A DNA stretch of 64,000 bases from Enteroscipio rubneri (GCF_002899715.1 NZ_PPEK01000004.1:62001-126000), one strand, 5' to 3'; numbered from the stretch's first letter, positions 27,919 to 36,909 are shown. Numbers and translations: made by a program. Notes: generated by a model not told the origin, from the letters alone.

Positions 27919-28034
27919 GCGCGAACTCGGATCGCACCGCTGCTGCGAGCGGCTGCATCGAGCGGCGACGCAGACGGCGCTATCGGAACAGGCATCACAG
28001 GAAACAGGCAACACAGGCATCAAGGAGAATCGAC

Positions 28035-29396
28035 TTGACTTATCGGGAAATCGATAGCGCACGCGCGCAGGACTACGTGGAACGCGACCGCGCCCGTATG
28101 GGCCCCACGGCGCGCATCCCCTACTACGATCTGGTGGTCGACCACGCGCGCGGCGCGCTGCTCTACGACGTGGAGGGCAACGAGTACATCGACCTGTTGG
28201 CTGCGGCCACGTCGGCCAACGTGGGGCACTCGCATCCGGCGGTGGTGGAGGCCGTCTGCGGGCAGGCGCAGAAGGTCATCCAATGCTCGCCGGCCTACTT
28301 CTACCATGCCCCCGAGGTGGAGCTGGTGGAGAAGCTGGCGGCCATCGCGCCGGGCGACACGCCGAAGAAGGTGGTGTTCGGCACATCGGGCTCCGATGCC
28401 AACGACGCCATCATCAAGTTCGCGCGTGCCTACACGGGGCGTCCCTACGTGGTGTCGTTCCTGGGCGCCTACCACGGCTCCACCTACGGCTCGATGACGC
28501 TCTCGGCCCTCAGCCTGGGGATGCGCCGCAAGATGGGGCCCATGCTGCCGGGCATCTACCACATCCCGTACCCGGACGTGCAGAGCGCGGGCGTGGGGCA
28601 CTTGAGCGAGCCGGAGCAGGCGGAGCACTTCATGCGTCCGCTGCGTGAGATGTGCGAGACGTACCTGCCGGCCGACGAGATAGCCTGCATCGTGATGGAG
28701 CCCATCGCGGGCGACGCTGGCATCATCGTGCCGCCGCAGGCCTATGTGGACGCCCTCGTCGCATTCTGCCGCGAGCACGGCATCCTGTTTGCCGTGGACG
28801 AGATCAACCAGGGCATGGGCCGCACGGGGAAGTGGTGGGGCATCGAGCAGTTCGGCGTGGAGCCCGACCTCATGTCGGTGGGGAAGTCGCTGGCCAGCGG
28901 CCTGCCGCTGTCGGCCATCGTGGGCAAAGCCGACATCATGGACAGCCTGAGCTTCCCGGCGCACATCTTCACCACCAGCGGCAACCCCGTGTGCTGTGCA
29001 GCGGCGCTCGCCACCATCGACGTCATCGAGCGCGAGGGGCTGCTCGAGCGCGGCGCCGAGCTGGGCGCCTACGCAAAGGAGCGCTTCGAGGACATGGCCG
29101 CCCGCCACGCTATCGTGGGCGGCGTGCACGGCATCGGGCTCAACCTGGGCATCGACATCGTGCGCCCGGAGACGGGCGAGAAGTGCGCGCTCGACGCGCT
29201 CAAGGTGGTGTACCGCGCGTTCGAGGAGGGCGTGGTCATCATCTGCATGGCGGAATCGGTGCTGCGCTTCCAGCCGCCGCTCGTCATCGAGCACGAGCAG
29301 CTGGACCGCGCGCTCGACGTGCTCGACCGCGTGATCGGCGAGGTGGAGGCCGGGCTCGTGCCCGACAGCATCGTGCCCGAGGGCAAGGGCTGGTAG
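28035..29396 (+). CDS. Class III PLP aminotransferase
   Basis: A 453-residue enzyme of the GabT/ornithine aminotransferase group. It has GTSGSDANDAIIKFARAYTG for phosphate binding, the aspartate in VDEINQGMGRTG, and the PLP lysine in SVGKSLASGLP. The amino donor is unknown; 4-aminobutyrate or a diamine is possible. It starts with TTG 28035 after AAGGAG. The upstream 116 bases contain the word ACAGGCATCA twice. Probably one unit with the YkvI transporter. Confidence 0.88.
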   Translation: MTYREIDSARAQDYVERDRARMGPTARIPYYDLVVDHARGALLYDVEGNEYIDLLAAATSANVGHSHPAVVEAVCGQAQKVIQCSPAYFYHAPEVELVEKLAAIAPGDTPKKVVFGTSGSDANDAIIKFARAYTGRPYVVSFLGAYHGSTYGSMTLSALSLGMRRKMGPMLPGIYHIPYPDVQSAGVGHLSEPEQAEHFMRPLREMCETYLPADEIACIVMEPIAGDAGIIVPPQAYVDALVAFCREHGILFAVDEINQGMGRTGKWWGIEQFGVEPDLMSVGKSLASGLPLSAIVGKADIMDSLSFPAHIFTTSGNPVCCAAALATIDVIEREGLLERGAELGAYAKERFEDMAARHAIVGGVHGIGLNLGIDIVRPETGEKCALDALKVVYRAFEEGVVIICMAESVLRFQPPLVIEHEQLDRALDVLDRVIGEVEAGLVPDSIVPEGKGW

Positions 29397-29400
29397 AGGC

Positions 29401-29599
29401 GCCACTGCCGGTGTTTCGCCGTGCCGGCAGCCGCTTCTCGCTCTACGGGGTGTGTTGAGAGGATAGGTTAAAATACGATCACCTAGCAATCACTTCAATA
29501 TATAGCAAGGTATCGGAAAGACCCTGCTACCCGGTGAGAAGGCGCTGCCGTTATAATAATGCGGTCATAGCGCCGTACCCCAGCGAGCGAGGAGCACCC
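29401..29599 (+). promoter_or_regulatory. metY leader region
   Basis: An AT-richer leader of about 200 bases. GGCGCT and AGCGCC near 29539-29576 can pair and enclose a TATAAT-like box, and further complementary words are present upstream (GGTATCGG with ACCCGG). None of the known SAM riboswitch consensus sequences is recognisable, though control of a methionine gene here would be expected. Confidence 0.35.
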
Positions 29600-30880
29600 A
29601 TGAGCGAATCCATCGGCACCACCTGCGTGCAGGGCGGCTACCGCCCCGGCGACGGCGAACCGCGCCAGATTCCTATCTACCAGTCCACCACCTGGAAGTT
29701 CGACACAAGCGAGCACATGGGCCGCCTGTTCGACTTGGAGGAATCCGGCTACTTCTACACGCGTCTGCAGAACCCCACGAACGACTTCGTGGCGGCCAAG
29801 ATCGCCGAGCTCGAGGGCGGCACGGCGGCCATGCTCACGTCGTCGGGCCAGGCAGCCAACTTCTTCGCCGTGTTCAACATCGCCGGGGCGGGCGACCACG
29901 TCGTGGCCAGCTCGGCCATCTACGGCGGCACGTACAACCTGCTGGCGAACACCATGAAGCGCATGGGGCTAGAATGCACGTTCGTCGCGCCCGACTGCGC
30001 CGACGAAGAGCTGGAGGCCGCGTTCCGGCCGAACACGAAGGCCGTGTTCGGAGAGACCATCGCGAACCCGGCGCTGTCGGTGCTCGATATCGAGCGCTTC
30101 GCCGCCGCGGCGCACGCGCACGGCGTGCCGCTCATCGTGGACAACACGTTCCCCACGCCGGTGAACTGCCGCCCCATCGAATGGGGAGCCGACATCGTGA
30201 CGCACTCCACGACGAAGTACATGGACGGCCACGGCGCCAGCGTGGGCGGGGCCATCGTGGACTCCGGGACGTTCGATTGGATGGCGCACGCCGACAAGTT
30301 CCCCGGCCTGTGCGAGCCCGACGAGAGCTACCACGGCGTGACCTACACCGAGCGCTTCGGGCTGGGAGGCGCGTTCATCACGAAGGCGACGGCCCAGCTC
30401 ATGCGCGACTTCGGCGCTATCCAGTCGCCGCAGAACGCCTACCTCGTCAACCTGGGGCTGGAGAGCCTGCACCTGCGCATGGCGCAGCACAGCAAGAACG
30501 GCCTCGCGCTGGCCGAGCACCTGGCCGCGCATCCGAAGGTCGCGTGGGTGCGCTACCCGGGCCTGCCGGGCGACGCGTACTACGACCTGGCGCAGAAGTA
30601 CCTGCCGAACGGAGCCAGCGGCGTGGTGAGCTTCGGCGTGGCCGGCGGGCGCGCCGCGGCCGAGACGTTTATGGCGAACCTCAAGCTGGCGCAGATCGCC
30701 ACACACGTGGCCGACGCGCGCACCTGCGTGCTGCATCCGGCCAACGCGACGCATCGCCAGATGAACGACGACGAGCTGGCGGCCGCCGGCATCACGCCCG
30801 ACCTCGTCCGCCTGTCGTGCGGCATCGAGGCCACCGAGGACCTCATCGCCGACGTCGATCAGGCGCTCGCGGCGGTATAG
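29600..30880 (+). CDS. metY: O-acetylhomoserine sulfhydrylase
   Basis: A 426-residue Cys/Met-metabolism PLP enzyme combining O-acetylhomoserine with sulfide to form homocysteine. It has the N-terminal TTCVQGGYRPGDGEPRQIPIYQST, SSGQAANFF, the PLP lysine in THSTTKYMDGHG, and the C-terminal RLSCGIEATEDLIADVDQAL. The match with an acetyl-type MetA supports direct sulfhydrylation. CGAGGAGC precedes ATG 29600. Its stop codon is the first triplet of a 17-base tandem repeat. Confidence 0.92.
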   Translation: MSESIGTTCVQGGYRPGDGEPRQIPIYQSTTWKFDTSEHMGRLFDLEESGYFYTRLQNPTNDFVAAKIAELEGGTAAMLTSSGQAANFFAVFNIAGAGDHVVASSAIYGGTYNLLANTMKRMGLECTFVAPDCADEELEAAFRPNTKAVFGETIANPALSVLDIERFAAAAHAHGVPLIVDNTFPTPVNCRPIEWGADIVTHSTTKYMDGHGASVGGAIVDSGTFDWMAHADKFPGLCEPDESYHGVTYTERFGLGGAFITKATAQLMRDFGAIQSPQNAYLVNLGLESLHLRMAQHSKNGLALAEHLAAHPKVAWVRYPGLPGDAYYDLAQKYLPNGASGVVSFGVAGGRAAAETFMANLKLAQIATHVADARTCVLHPANATHRQMNDDELAAAGITPDLVRLSCGIEATEDLIADVDQALAAV

Positions 30881-30945
30881 AGCACATTCGGCAATAGAGC
30901 ACATTCGGCAATAGAGCACATTCGGCAATAGAGCGCATGCTGCAG
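30878..30945 (+). repeat. 17-base tandem repeat at the metY stop
   Basis: TAGAGCACATTCGGCAA is repeated exactly three times (30878-30894, 30895-30911, 30912-30928), then a decayed fourth unit at 30929-30945. The first TAG is the metY stop. Looser relatives (GAGCACGCCGCAA) continue to about 30962. Confidence 0.9.
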
Positions 30946-31401
30946 GAGAGAGCACGCCGCAATGGTGCGCATGCCGCGGTCGAGATGTCGGCGCATTATG
31001 CGCCGTCGCCCGGCTCGACGCGAGCTCCTGGACATAAACGAGCGGGAGAAACGAGCGAGTGTGGTAAGATGCGTCCTCATCCGCTCGATGTCTCGCACGT
31101 TGGGCGACAAAGTCCGTACTCCTATCGAAAGGCCCCTCGTATGACCGTTCCTCCCAACCGGTAAATCACGCGAACCATCCCGTCGAATTCGTTGCTGCGC
31201 AGTGCGCGGCCGTTTTGCGACGAGTCCGTCCTCTTCCGCCTGCACATGATGTGCGGTTGTTTCGTGACGGGCTCATACGGTTGAACGATCACACAACAAG
31301 AGAGGCTTTCCCAATGAAAAAGCTGAACAACGGCGTGGTGCCGCCTGCGCTCGCCTTCCTATTCGAACGTATTCGGAATGCGAAGGAAGGCAGCAACCAT
31401 C
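30946..31401. other. Intergenic region after metY
   Basis: About 450 bases with no convincing gene. A short frame at 31314 begins MKKLNNGVVPPALAF after AAGAGAGG and overlaps the next gene; it could be a leader peptide but codon signal is weak. The segment carries no clear hairpin terminator. Confidence 0.4.
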
Positions 31402-31965
31402 ATGAAAACGATACGGTGGCGCGTGGAGGCGATCTCCGCGCCAGCCGCTCTGCGTCCCTGCGGCACCTGCGGTGCTGAGGCAAGGTTCGAATCGACGGGC
31501 CGGTTCCGCGTGAACTCCCAGAAGAAGCGCCTGGATGTGTGGCTCATCTACCGGTGTGCCACGTGCGGAAGCGTATGGAATTGCGCCGTGATCAGCTGCG
31601 GTCGTCCGGGCGGCATCGGCCGGGAACGGCTCGAGCGGTTCATGGCCAACGACGCGGACCTGGCCCTCGCGTGCGCACTCGATACAGGCCTGCTCAAAAG
31701 CAATGGCGCGCGGCGGGGTCGGATCAACTTCGTCGTCGAAGGCGATGTGCCTGATGACGGTGAAGACTGCTGCGTGCAGATAGAAGCCGAGGGGCTCGCG
31801 GGCATCCGGCTCGCCGAGGTGTTGCGGGCCAAACTGGGCCTTGCGCGAAGGAGGCTTGCGGACCTCGCGAAAGAGGGGCTCGTAACGTCTGCCGACGGCA
31901 TGGACCTGCTCGCCGTCAAGCTGCGGCCGCACCAGGTGGTCGTCGTGCGCGCGAGGCGCGGGTAA
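31402..31965 (+). CDS. DUF1062 zinc-binding protein
   Basis: A 187-residue protein opening RWRVEAISAPAALRPCGTCG, with a second CxxC (YRCATCGSVWN) and the conserved FRVNSQKKRLDVWLIYRC, all diagnostic of DUF1062. The C-terminal 60 residues look like an RNA- or DNA-binding unit (LAEVLRAKLGLARRRLADLAKEGLV, resembling an S4 domain). The cellular role is unknown. Start at 31402; a Met 24 bases upstream is possible. Confidence 0.8.
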   Translation: MKTIRWRVEAISAPAALRPCGTCGAEARFESTGRFRVNSQKKRLDVWLIYRCATCGSVWNCAVISCGRPGGIGRERLERFMANDADLALACALDTGLLKSNGARRGRINFVVEGDVPDDGEDCCVQIEAEGLAGIRLAEVLRAKLGLARRRLADLAKEGLVTSADGMDLLAVKLRPHQVVVVRARRG

Positions 31966-31973
31966 CGAAGACA

Positions 31974-32006
31974 GGCGGTGCCGGGGACAGGTTCTTCGGC
32001 ACCGCC
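31974..32006 (+). terminator. Hairpin after DUF1062 gene
   Basis: GGCGGTGCCG (31974-31983) pairs with CGGCACCGCC (31997-32006) around a 13-base loop, nine bases after the stop codon. Confidence 0.8.
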
Positions 32007-32017
32007 GAAAGTCCGAA

Positions 32018-32033
32018 TGCTTCACGTGAAACA
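32018..32033. other. parS-like centromere site
   Basis: TGCTTCACGTGAAACA matches the bacterial ParB site consensus TGTTTCACGTGAAACA at 15 of 16 positions. The palindrome extends to 32014-32037 with a single mismatched pair. It lies in a short intergenic space, not in a gene. ParB/Spo0J binding here would imply the window is in the origin-proximal part of the chromosome (inference). Confidence 0.75.
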
Positions 32034-32103
32034 TTCGTTCTATGAGGTTTGACCCCGTGTGCTATCATGACGGCGAACGACACGGCGCGGCGAAGGAGCC
32101 ACC

Positions 32104-32532
32104 ATGTACGGACTGAAAACCGAGGCCAGCTTCGACTCGGCCCATTTTCTCACCGACTATTACGGCAAGTGCGAGAATCTGCACGGCCATCGTTGGCGCG
32201 TGGTGGTGCATCTGGCGGTCGACGACCTGCAAACCGAGGGCACGATGAAGGGCATGGTGCTCGATTTCGGCGTGTTCAAGCGCGCGGTACGCGAATTGGC
32301 CGAGGAGTTGGATCACACCTTCCTTGTCGAGGAAGGCTCGCTCGCTGACGCCACGCTGGCGGCCCTCGAATCCGAGGGATTCAGTCTGACGCTGCTGCCC
32401 TTCCGCACCACGGCGGAGAACCTGGCGCGCTACTTCTGCGACTGCTTGGCGGAGCAGGGACTTCCCGTGTCCCAGGTGGAGATGTACGAGACGCCGAACA
32501 ACTGCGCCCTCTACCGTCCGCTGCAGCGCTGA
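32104..32532 (+). CDS. queD: 6-carboxytetrahydropterin synthase
   Basis: A 142-residue enzyme of the PTPS/QueD family, forming 6-carboxy-tetrahydropterin from dihydroneopterin triphosphate for queuosine synthesis. The zinc histidines are H14, H27 and H29 and the catalytic cysteine is C23 (KCENLHGH). ELDHTFL and the C-terminal YETPNNCALY are present. No queC, queE or queF gene is adjacent, and no preQ1 riboswitch was recognised upstream. AAGGAG precedes the ATG. Confidence 0.92.
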   Translation: MYGLKTEASFDSAHFLTDYYGKCENLHGHRWRVVVHLAVDDLQTEGTMKGMVLDFGVFKRAVRELAEELDHTFLVEEGSLADATLAALESEGFSLTLLPFRTTAENLARYFCDCLAEQGLPVSQVEMYETPNNCALYRPLQR

Positions 32533-32547
32533 CGGGAAGGGGTCGTC

Positions 32548-33309
32548 GTGGGAAAGAAGGCCGCGCTCTTTTTACAGTCGGCGAAGCAGGTCGGAGGGCT
32601 CATGGCAATGGCCGTTCGCTACAACGGCAAGGAGCCCGACAAGCGCAAGGGAGCCTCGCAGGCGGAGTACGCACTGCCGTTCGAAGGCGCGTGGACGGTG
32701 TTCAACGGCGGCGTGGACAAGGAGACGTCGCATTCGTGGGGCGTGCTCACCCAGCGCTACGCCTACGACTTCGTGGTGCTCGACGACGAGGGGCGCAACT
32801 GCCCACCCGACGCCGATCCGGCCGATCCCGCCTCGTACTACTGCTACGGCTTGCCGGTGCTTGCGCCCGCCGACGGCGTCGTGGCGGAAGTGGGGACGTC
32901 GTGCCCGAATGCGCAGATCATGCTTGATGAGACGGTGCACTTCGGCGGCGGTGACATTCGCGGCAACTACGTTCTCATTGACCATGGGAATGACGAGTTC
33001 TCGTGCCTGTGCCATCTGAAGCCGGGCGGCGTGCTGGTGGAGGCGGGCCGGCACGTGAAACGTGGGCAGCGTGTCGGTTTCTGCGGAAGCTCGGGCTGCA
33101 GCTCGCATCCGCACCTGCACTTTCATATCCAGAAGGGGCAGAGCTTCTACACTTCGCTGGGCGTGCCCGTGCGATTCGCAGGCGTCGCTGCCGCGCCTGC
33201 GCCGAACTATGCTGCGGCCGATCCGCGGTCGGTTCCGCCGGAGGCCTACGACGACTTCCCTCCGTTCCTCACGCGCGGCCTGAGGGTGGAGCCCGCAGGA
33301 GGGGAATAG
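32548..33309 (+). CDS. M23-family peptidase domain protein
   Basis: A 253-residue protein with the LytM-type core: a histidine/aspartate pair in the SHSWG...YDFVV segment, GNYVLIDHGN, and the zinc motif HPHLHFHI. It has no visible signal peptide, so either it acts in the cytoplasm or the start is misplaced. The tail after about residue 215 is proline-rich. The GTG start at 32548 follows GGGAAGGGG and begins 15 bases after queD, suggesting co-transcription. Confidence 0.8.
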   Translation: MGKKAALFLQSAKQVGGLMAMAVRYNGKEPDKRKGASQAEYALPFEGAWTVFNGGVDKETSHSWGVLTQRYAYDFVVLDDEGRNCPPDADPADPASYYCYGLPVLAPADGVVAEVGTSCPNAQIMLDETVHFGGGDIRGNYVLIDHGNDEFSCLCHLKPGGVLVEAGRHVKRGQRVGFCGSSGCSSHPHLHFHIQKGQSFYTSLGVPVRFAGVAAAPAPNYAAADPRSVPPEAYDDFPPFLTRGLRVEPAGGE

Positions 33310-33317
33310 GCCTGAGA

Positions 33318-33520
33318 ATGCAATGTCGTTGAGTTATGCACCCTTGCGCTGGCGTTGATGGGGGATTCTTGCACTGAGGCAAGCGACGCTGTTCGTAAAA
33401 GCCCAGGTCGCGATTTGCGCAACCCTCGATAGGGAGCGCAGGATGGGTGCATAACTCGCGTACATTGCATTTTCGGGGCCGTTTCGGCTACGCAAGGGTG
33501 CAAAACTCGAGGACTTTGCA
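33318..33520. repeat. Three copies of a 25-26-base intergenic repeat
   Basis: Copies lie at 33318-33343 (minus), 33445-33470 (plus) and 33496-33520 (plus). In the plus orientation they begin GGGTGCATAACTCG or GGGTGCAAAACTCG and end CATTGCA or CTTTGCA. Two copies are also preceded by CGCAA. The outer two make an inverted pair. The region, between the M23 gene and a convergent protease gene, contains no other feature. Confidence 0.8.
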
Positions 33521-33531
33521 GCCGAACGCCT

Positions 33532-34437
33532 TTATTCCCAGAAGCCGCGGGCGGCGTCGAGGATGTCGGCGGCGGGCAGGAGGGTTGCCTCCGCGATGTC
33601 GGCCCCCGTCTCGTCGAGGAAGCGCCTCACCAGGTGGTATCCGCAGGCGTAGCCGGCGCAGTAGGGCACGCCACGCGTGGGGTAGCCCATGAGCGCGGCC
33701 GTCTCGTCGCCGTAGAGGTAGGCGGACAGCTCGGCGAGGCCCTGTGCTTCCAGTCCCGCGCGCACGAGGGGCTTCACCTGCGCGAGCGCCTCCGGCGTGG
33801 TGCGCGTGACCCACGGCCCCGCCAGCTCCTCGCCGAACAGCTCCACGGCGAAGTTCTCGGCCAGGCCCTCGCTCACCAGCATCTCCCCGAGCGTGATGTC
33901 GTCTCGCCACTTCACGAACTGGAAGCGCACGTTGTGGTTCGCCTCGTGCGCGAGCGCGGCGGGCAGGCGGCGCATCGTCGACTCGTTCGGGTCGAGCCAG
34001 GCGAGGATCGAGCCGGGGATGCCGCCGTCGCCGCAGTAGCCCTCGCTCGCGCGCACGACGGGGTGGCCGGGGTTCGCCAGCAGCACGGTGAAGCGGTAGT
34101 CCTGCCGCGGAAGCTCGATGCCGCGTGCGGCGAAGCGCGAGAGCGAGCGCTCGACGGAGCGCCGGCACGCGTCCCAGAAGACGTCGTTGCCGAGGAGGCG
34201 CACGGCTTCGGCGCGGCTTTCGTCCACCTGCGCGGGCGGCAGAATGCCGAGCATCTCGCTGGCCATGACCACGTCGTAGCCGCCGGGTTCCGCCGCCTTG
34301 AGCGGCACGCGGTAGCAGTCCCATTTCTCCTTGAAGGGGGCCATGAGCTCGTAGCGGTACAGGTCGCCGCGCTTGCCGGCGGGCGCGGCCATCATGGCGC
34401 GGTAGGCTGCGTCGGAGCGAACGGGTTGCACGTTCAT
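33532..34437 (-). CDS. DUF2268 predicted zinc protease
   Basis: A 301-residue protein with the metalloprotease motif HEANH (HExxH) in ALAHEANHNVRFQF and a downstream glutamate in VSEGLAENFA, the arrangement of DUF2268 family zincins. The N-terminus has no signal peptide, so a cytoplasmic enzyme is expected. Substrate unknown. AAAGGA seven bases before ATG 34437 fixes the start. It is divergent from the sigma factor gene. Confidence 0.82.
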   Translation of the reverse strand: MNVQPVRSDAAYRAMMAAPAGKRGDLYRYELMAPFKEKWDCYRVPLKAAEPGGYDVVMASEMLGILPPAQVDESRAEAVRLLGNDVFWDACRRSVERSLSRFAARGIELPRQDYRFTVLLANPGHPVVRASEGYCGDGGIPGSILAWLDPNESTMRRLPAALAHEANHNVRFQFVKWRDDITLGEMLVSEGLAENFAVELFGEELAGPWVTRTTPEALAQVKPLVRAGLEAQGLAELSAYLYGDETAALMGYPTRGVPYCAGYACGYHLVRRFLDETGADIAEATLLPAADILDAARGFWE

Positions 34438-34535
34438 GAGGTGTCCTTTCTGTCGGGTGCGTTCCCCATGCTACGGCCTCACGCCGCGTGAGGGTCAAGG
34501 GGGAGTCTGGTTCCGCCGCCGGATGTTGGCTCGTT

Positions 34536-34544
34536 GGGGGGGGG
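34536..34544 (+). repeat. Nine-G tract before the sigma factor gene
   Basis: An uninterrupted run of nine G between the divergent DUF2268 gene and the ECF sigma gene, about 80 bases before the latter's start. Runs of this length are prone to slippage. Confidence 0.9.
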
Positions 34545-34627
34545 CAGGCGATCCGGGTTTTTTCACCGGCACCCGCACGGATCGCGGGTAGGATTCGTTA
34601 TACAGGGCAGAGGAGGTGAAGCGGGGC

Positions 34628-35131
34628 TTGAAGAATCGGTTGCGGGACGGAGAGGCGTTCGATCGCTTGGTCGAGGAGCACTACGACGACGTGCTGGCGT
34701 ACTGCCGGCGGCACGCGCCGTCCTTGGACGACGCGCCGGACGTGGCGCAGGAGACGTTTTTGCGCTTCGTGCGCAGCGGGCGCTCGCCGGTCGAGGGCAA
34801 GCCGCTCGCGTACCTCTTCACCATCGCGCGCAACCTCTGCATCGACGCCGCGCGGGTGCGGCGGCTGCCCGTTGGGCCGCTCGACGTGGACGTGCCCGAC
34901 GGTTCGCCTGATGCCGATCCGGCCTCCGCGGTCGTGGGCGGCGAGGTGGGCGCGCTCGTGGAGGCGCTCTCACCTGAGCTGCGCGAGGTGGTGGAGCTGC
35001 GCTTCGACCAAGGGTTCAAGGTGGGCGAGATCGCGAGCGTGCTGGGGGTGTCGCGCTTCGCGGTGAACCGGCGGCTCAATCGGGCGCTCGCGGAGGTGCG
35101 GCGCGGCTTGGAAGGAAGGAGCGAGGCATGA
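34628..35131 (+). CDS. ECF-type RNA polymerase sigma factor
   Basis: About 167 residues with sigma region 2 (FDRLVEEHYDDVLAYCRRH, DVAQETFLRFV, LAYLFTIARNLCIDAAR) and region 4 (LREVVELRFDQGFKVGEIASVLGVSRFAVNRRLNRAL). It directs polymerase to a small set of promoters, probably including its own operon. AGGAGG at 34611-34616 fits TTG 34628; a GTG at 34616 overlaps that site. The gene overlaps the next by four bases (ATGA), so they are co-translated. Confidence 0.88.
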   Translation: MKNRLRDGEAFDRLVEEHYDDVLAYCRRHAPSLDDAPDVAQETFLRFVRSGRSPVEGKPLAYLFTIARNLCIDAARVRRLPVGPLDVDVPDGSPDADPASAVVGGEVGALVEALSPELREVVELRFDQGFKVGEIASVLGVSRFAVNRRLNRALAEVRRGLEGRSEA

Positions 35132-35931
35132 GTGGCAAAAGCAAGCGGAACGTGGAGCGAGCGCTGCGGGCGCACTATCGCGCCGAGCGCGGCGCGCCGG
35201 ACGCGGAGGCGAAGGCGGCGACTCTCGCGGCCGTGCGCGCGGCGGTGGCGTCGGAGCGGCCGGCGGGCGAGCGGGGTGGCGGGATGACGTTCGCCGGGTT
35301 CGTGGCCGTTCAGGCGCGCTTCATCCACCCGCGCGTGTGGGCAGCGCAGCTTGCGCTCGTGGCGATCATGGCGGCGGTCTGCTTGCCGTCGAGCGGCATG
35401 GCACGCGGCTTCTCGGTCGTCTCGGGCATGCTGGCGGCGGCGACGGTGCTCGTAGGCCTACCCGACCTGCTGGCCAGCGCCACGCACCGCGTGTCCGAGC
35501 TCGAGTACGCCTGCCGCTTCGATTGCCGCGCGGTCGCCTTGGCGCGGCTCATCGTGCTGGGGTGCTCGGACGTCGTGGCGGTCACGGCCATCGCGCTCGC
35601 GGCGCCGATCGCGCTGGGAGCCGATCCCTTCGCGTCGCTCGTGCACGCATGCGTGCCCTACTTCCTCGCGTGCGCGGGCGCCCTGCTCGCTGCGCGCCGC
35701 TTCCCCTCTTCGCAGGCGTTGCCGCTAGCATGCGTGTGGACGCTGCTCGTGATGGCGGGGGCGTATGCGGTGCACGCCCTCGCGCCCGACGCATACGCCC
35801 AGGCGTCGACGTGGGCGTGGGCGCTCGTGGCGGTCGGCTCGCTCGGTTGGGCCGCGCGCGAAGTGCGCACGTGGCTCGGCAGCATCGCGGCCGGCCTCGA
35901 CGTGTTCGCGCCCGCATCGACGCCCCGATGA
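35128..35931 (+). CDS. Six-helix membrane protein, possible sigma partner
   Basis: A 267-residue protein with a basic N-terminal 50 residues (KSKRNVERALRAHYRAERG) and about six hydrophobic helices. It starts inside the sigma factor stop (ATGA overlap). It occupies the place of an anti-sigma factor but has no zinc-binding HxxxCxxC motif, so it may be an unconventional anti-sigma factor or an ABC transporter membrane subunit. It resembles the transmembrane half of transporter permeases only loosely. Confidence 0.7.
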   Translation: MSGKSKRNVERALRAHYRAERGAPDAEAKAATLAAVRAAVASERPAGERGGGMTFAGFVAVQARFIHPRVWAAQLALVAIMAAVCLPSSGMARGFSVVSGMLAAATVLVGLPDLLASATHRVSELEYACRFDCRAVALARLIVLGCSDVVAVTAIALAAPIALGADPFASLVHACVPYFLACAGALLAARRFPSSQALPLACVWTLLVMAGAYAVHALAPDAYAQASTWAWALVAVGSLGWAAREVRTWLGSIAAGLDVFAPASTPR

Positions 35932-36027
35932 GCCCCGCGGGGGCGGTGGCCCGCGCGCACCGCGACTCCCGCAAACCCTCGCAGTTCCTCGCGAATCCGA
36001 CGACCCTACGATGACAAGGAGCATGGC

Positions 36028-36909
36028 ATGGACCTGACGATAGACCGCCTGACCAAGCAGTTCGGATCGAAGATCGCGGTCGACCGCGTGTCGGCTCGGC
36101 TCGAGCCCGGCGTGTACGGCCTGCTGGGCGCGAACGGCGCGGGCAAGACCACCCTCATGCGCATGGTGTGCGACGTGCTGCGCCCCACCTCCGGCGAGAT
36201 CCGCTTCGACGGCCGCGACGTGCGCATGCTCGGCGACGAGTACCGCGCCTGCCTCGGCTACCTCCCGCAGGATTTCGGCTACTACCCCGACTTCACGGCG
36301 CTCGACTTCATGTGCTACCTGGCCGCGCTCAAGGGGCTCGACCGCCGCGCGGCGCGCCTCCGCTCGCTCGGACTGCTGGAGACAGTGGGGCTCGCCGACG
36401 TGGCGCGAGCGAAGATCCGCACGTTCTCGGGCGGCATGAAGCAGCGCCTGGGCATCGCGCAGGCCGTGCTGAACGACCCCGCGGTGCTCGTGCTCGACGA
36501 GCCGACGGCCGGCCTCGATCCGAAGGAGCGCGTGCGGTTCCGCAACCTCATCGCCAGCTTCGCGCAAGACAAGATCGTCATCTTGTCCACGCACATCGTG
36601 TCGGACATCGAGTACGTCGCCGACGAGATCCTCGTCATGCGCGCCGGCTCCTTCATCATGCAGGGTGCGCCGACGGACATCGTCGCGACGGTGACGGGCA
36701 AGGTGTGGGAGTGCCATGTGGACGCGCGGCGCGCCGACGACCTGGCGACCACGAACTGCGTGAGCAACGTCCACTACGCCGCGGACGGGCATGCGGTGGC
36801 GCGCGTCGTGGCCGACGAGCCGCCCGTGGCCGGCGCGCGGGCGCTCGATCCCACGCTGGAAGACGTGTACCTGTACGTGTTCCGCGACGAGGTGGTTCCG
36901 CTGTCCTGA
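36028..36909 (+). CDS. ABC transporter ATP-binding protein
   Basis: A 293-residue ATPase with Walker A GANGAGKTT, Q-loop YLPQDFGYY, signature SGGMKQR, Walker B VLVLDEPTAGLD and switch histidine STHIVSD. The sequence is nearest to the BcrA/CcmA-type exporters for antibiotics or peptides. The C-terminal 80 residues form the usual accessory domain. It is third in the sigma factor operon and pairs with the permease at 37146. Confidence 0.92.
   Translation: MDLTIDRLTKQFGSKIAVDRVSARLEPGVYGLLGANGAGKTTLMRMVCDVLRPTSGEIRFDGRDVRMLGDEYRACLGYLPQDFGYYPDFTALDFMCYLAALKGLDRRAARLRSLGLLETVGLADVARAKIRTFSGGMKQRLGIAQAVLNDPAVLVLDEPTAGLDPKERVRFRNLIASFAQDKIVILSTHIVSDIEYVADEILVMRAGSFIMQGAPTDIVATVTGKVWECHVDARRADDLATTNCVSNVHYAADGHAVARVVADEPPVAGARALDPTLEDVYLYVFRDEVVPLS

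Noticed and set aside
29401-29599. SAM riboswitch before metY
   Set aside because: Some pairing is possible but none of the SAM-I/IV consensus words is present.
30859-31245. Minus-strand frame through the 17-base repeat
   Set aside because: Its C-terminal repeated sequence is simply the tandem repeat translated. No ribosome site or domain.
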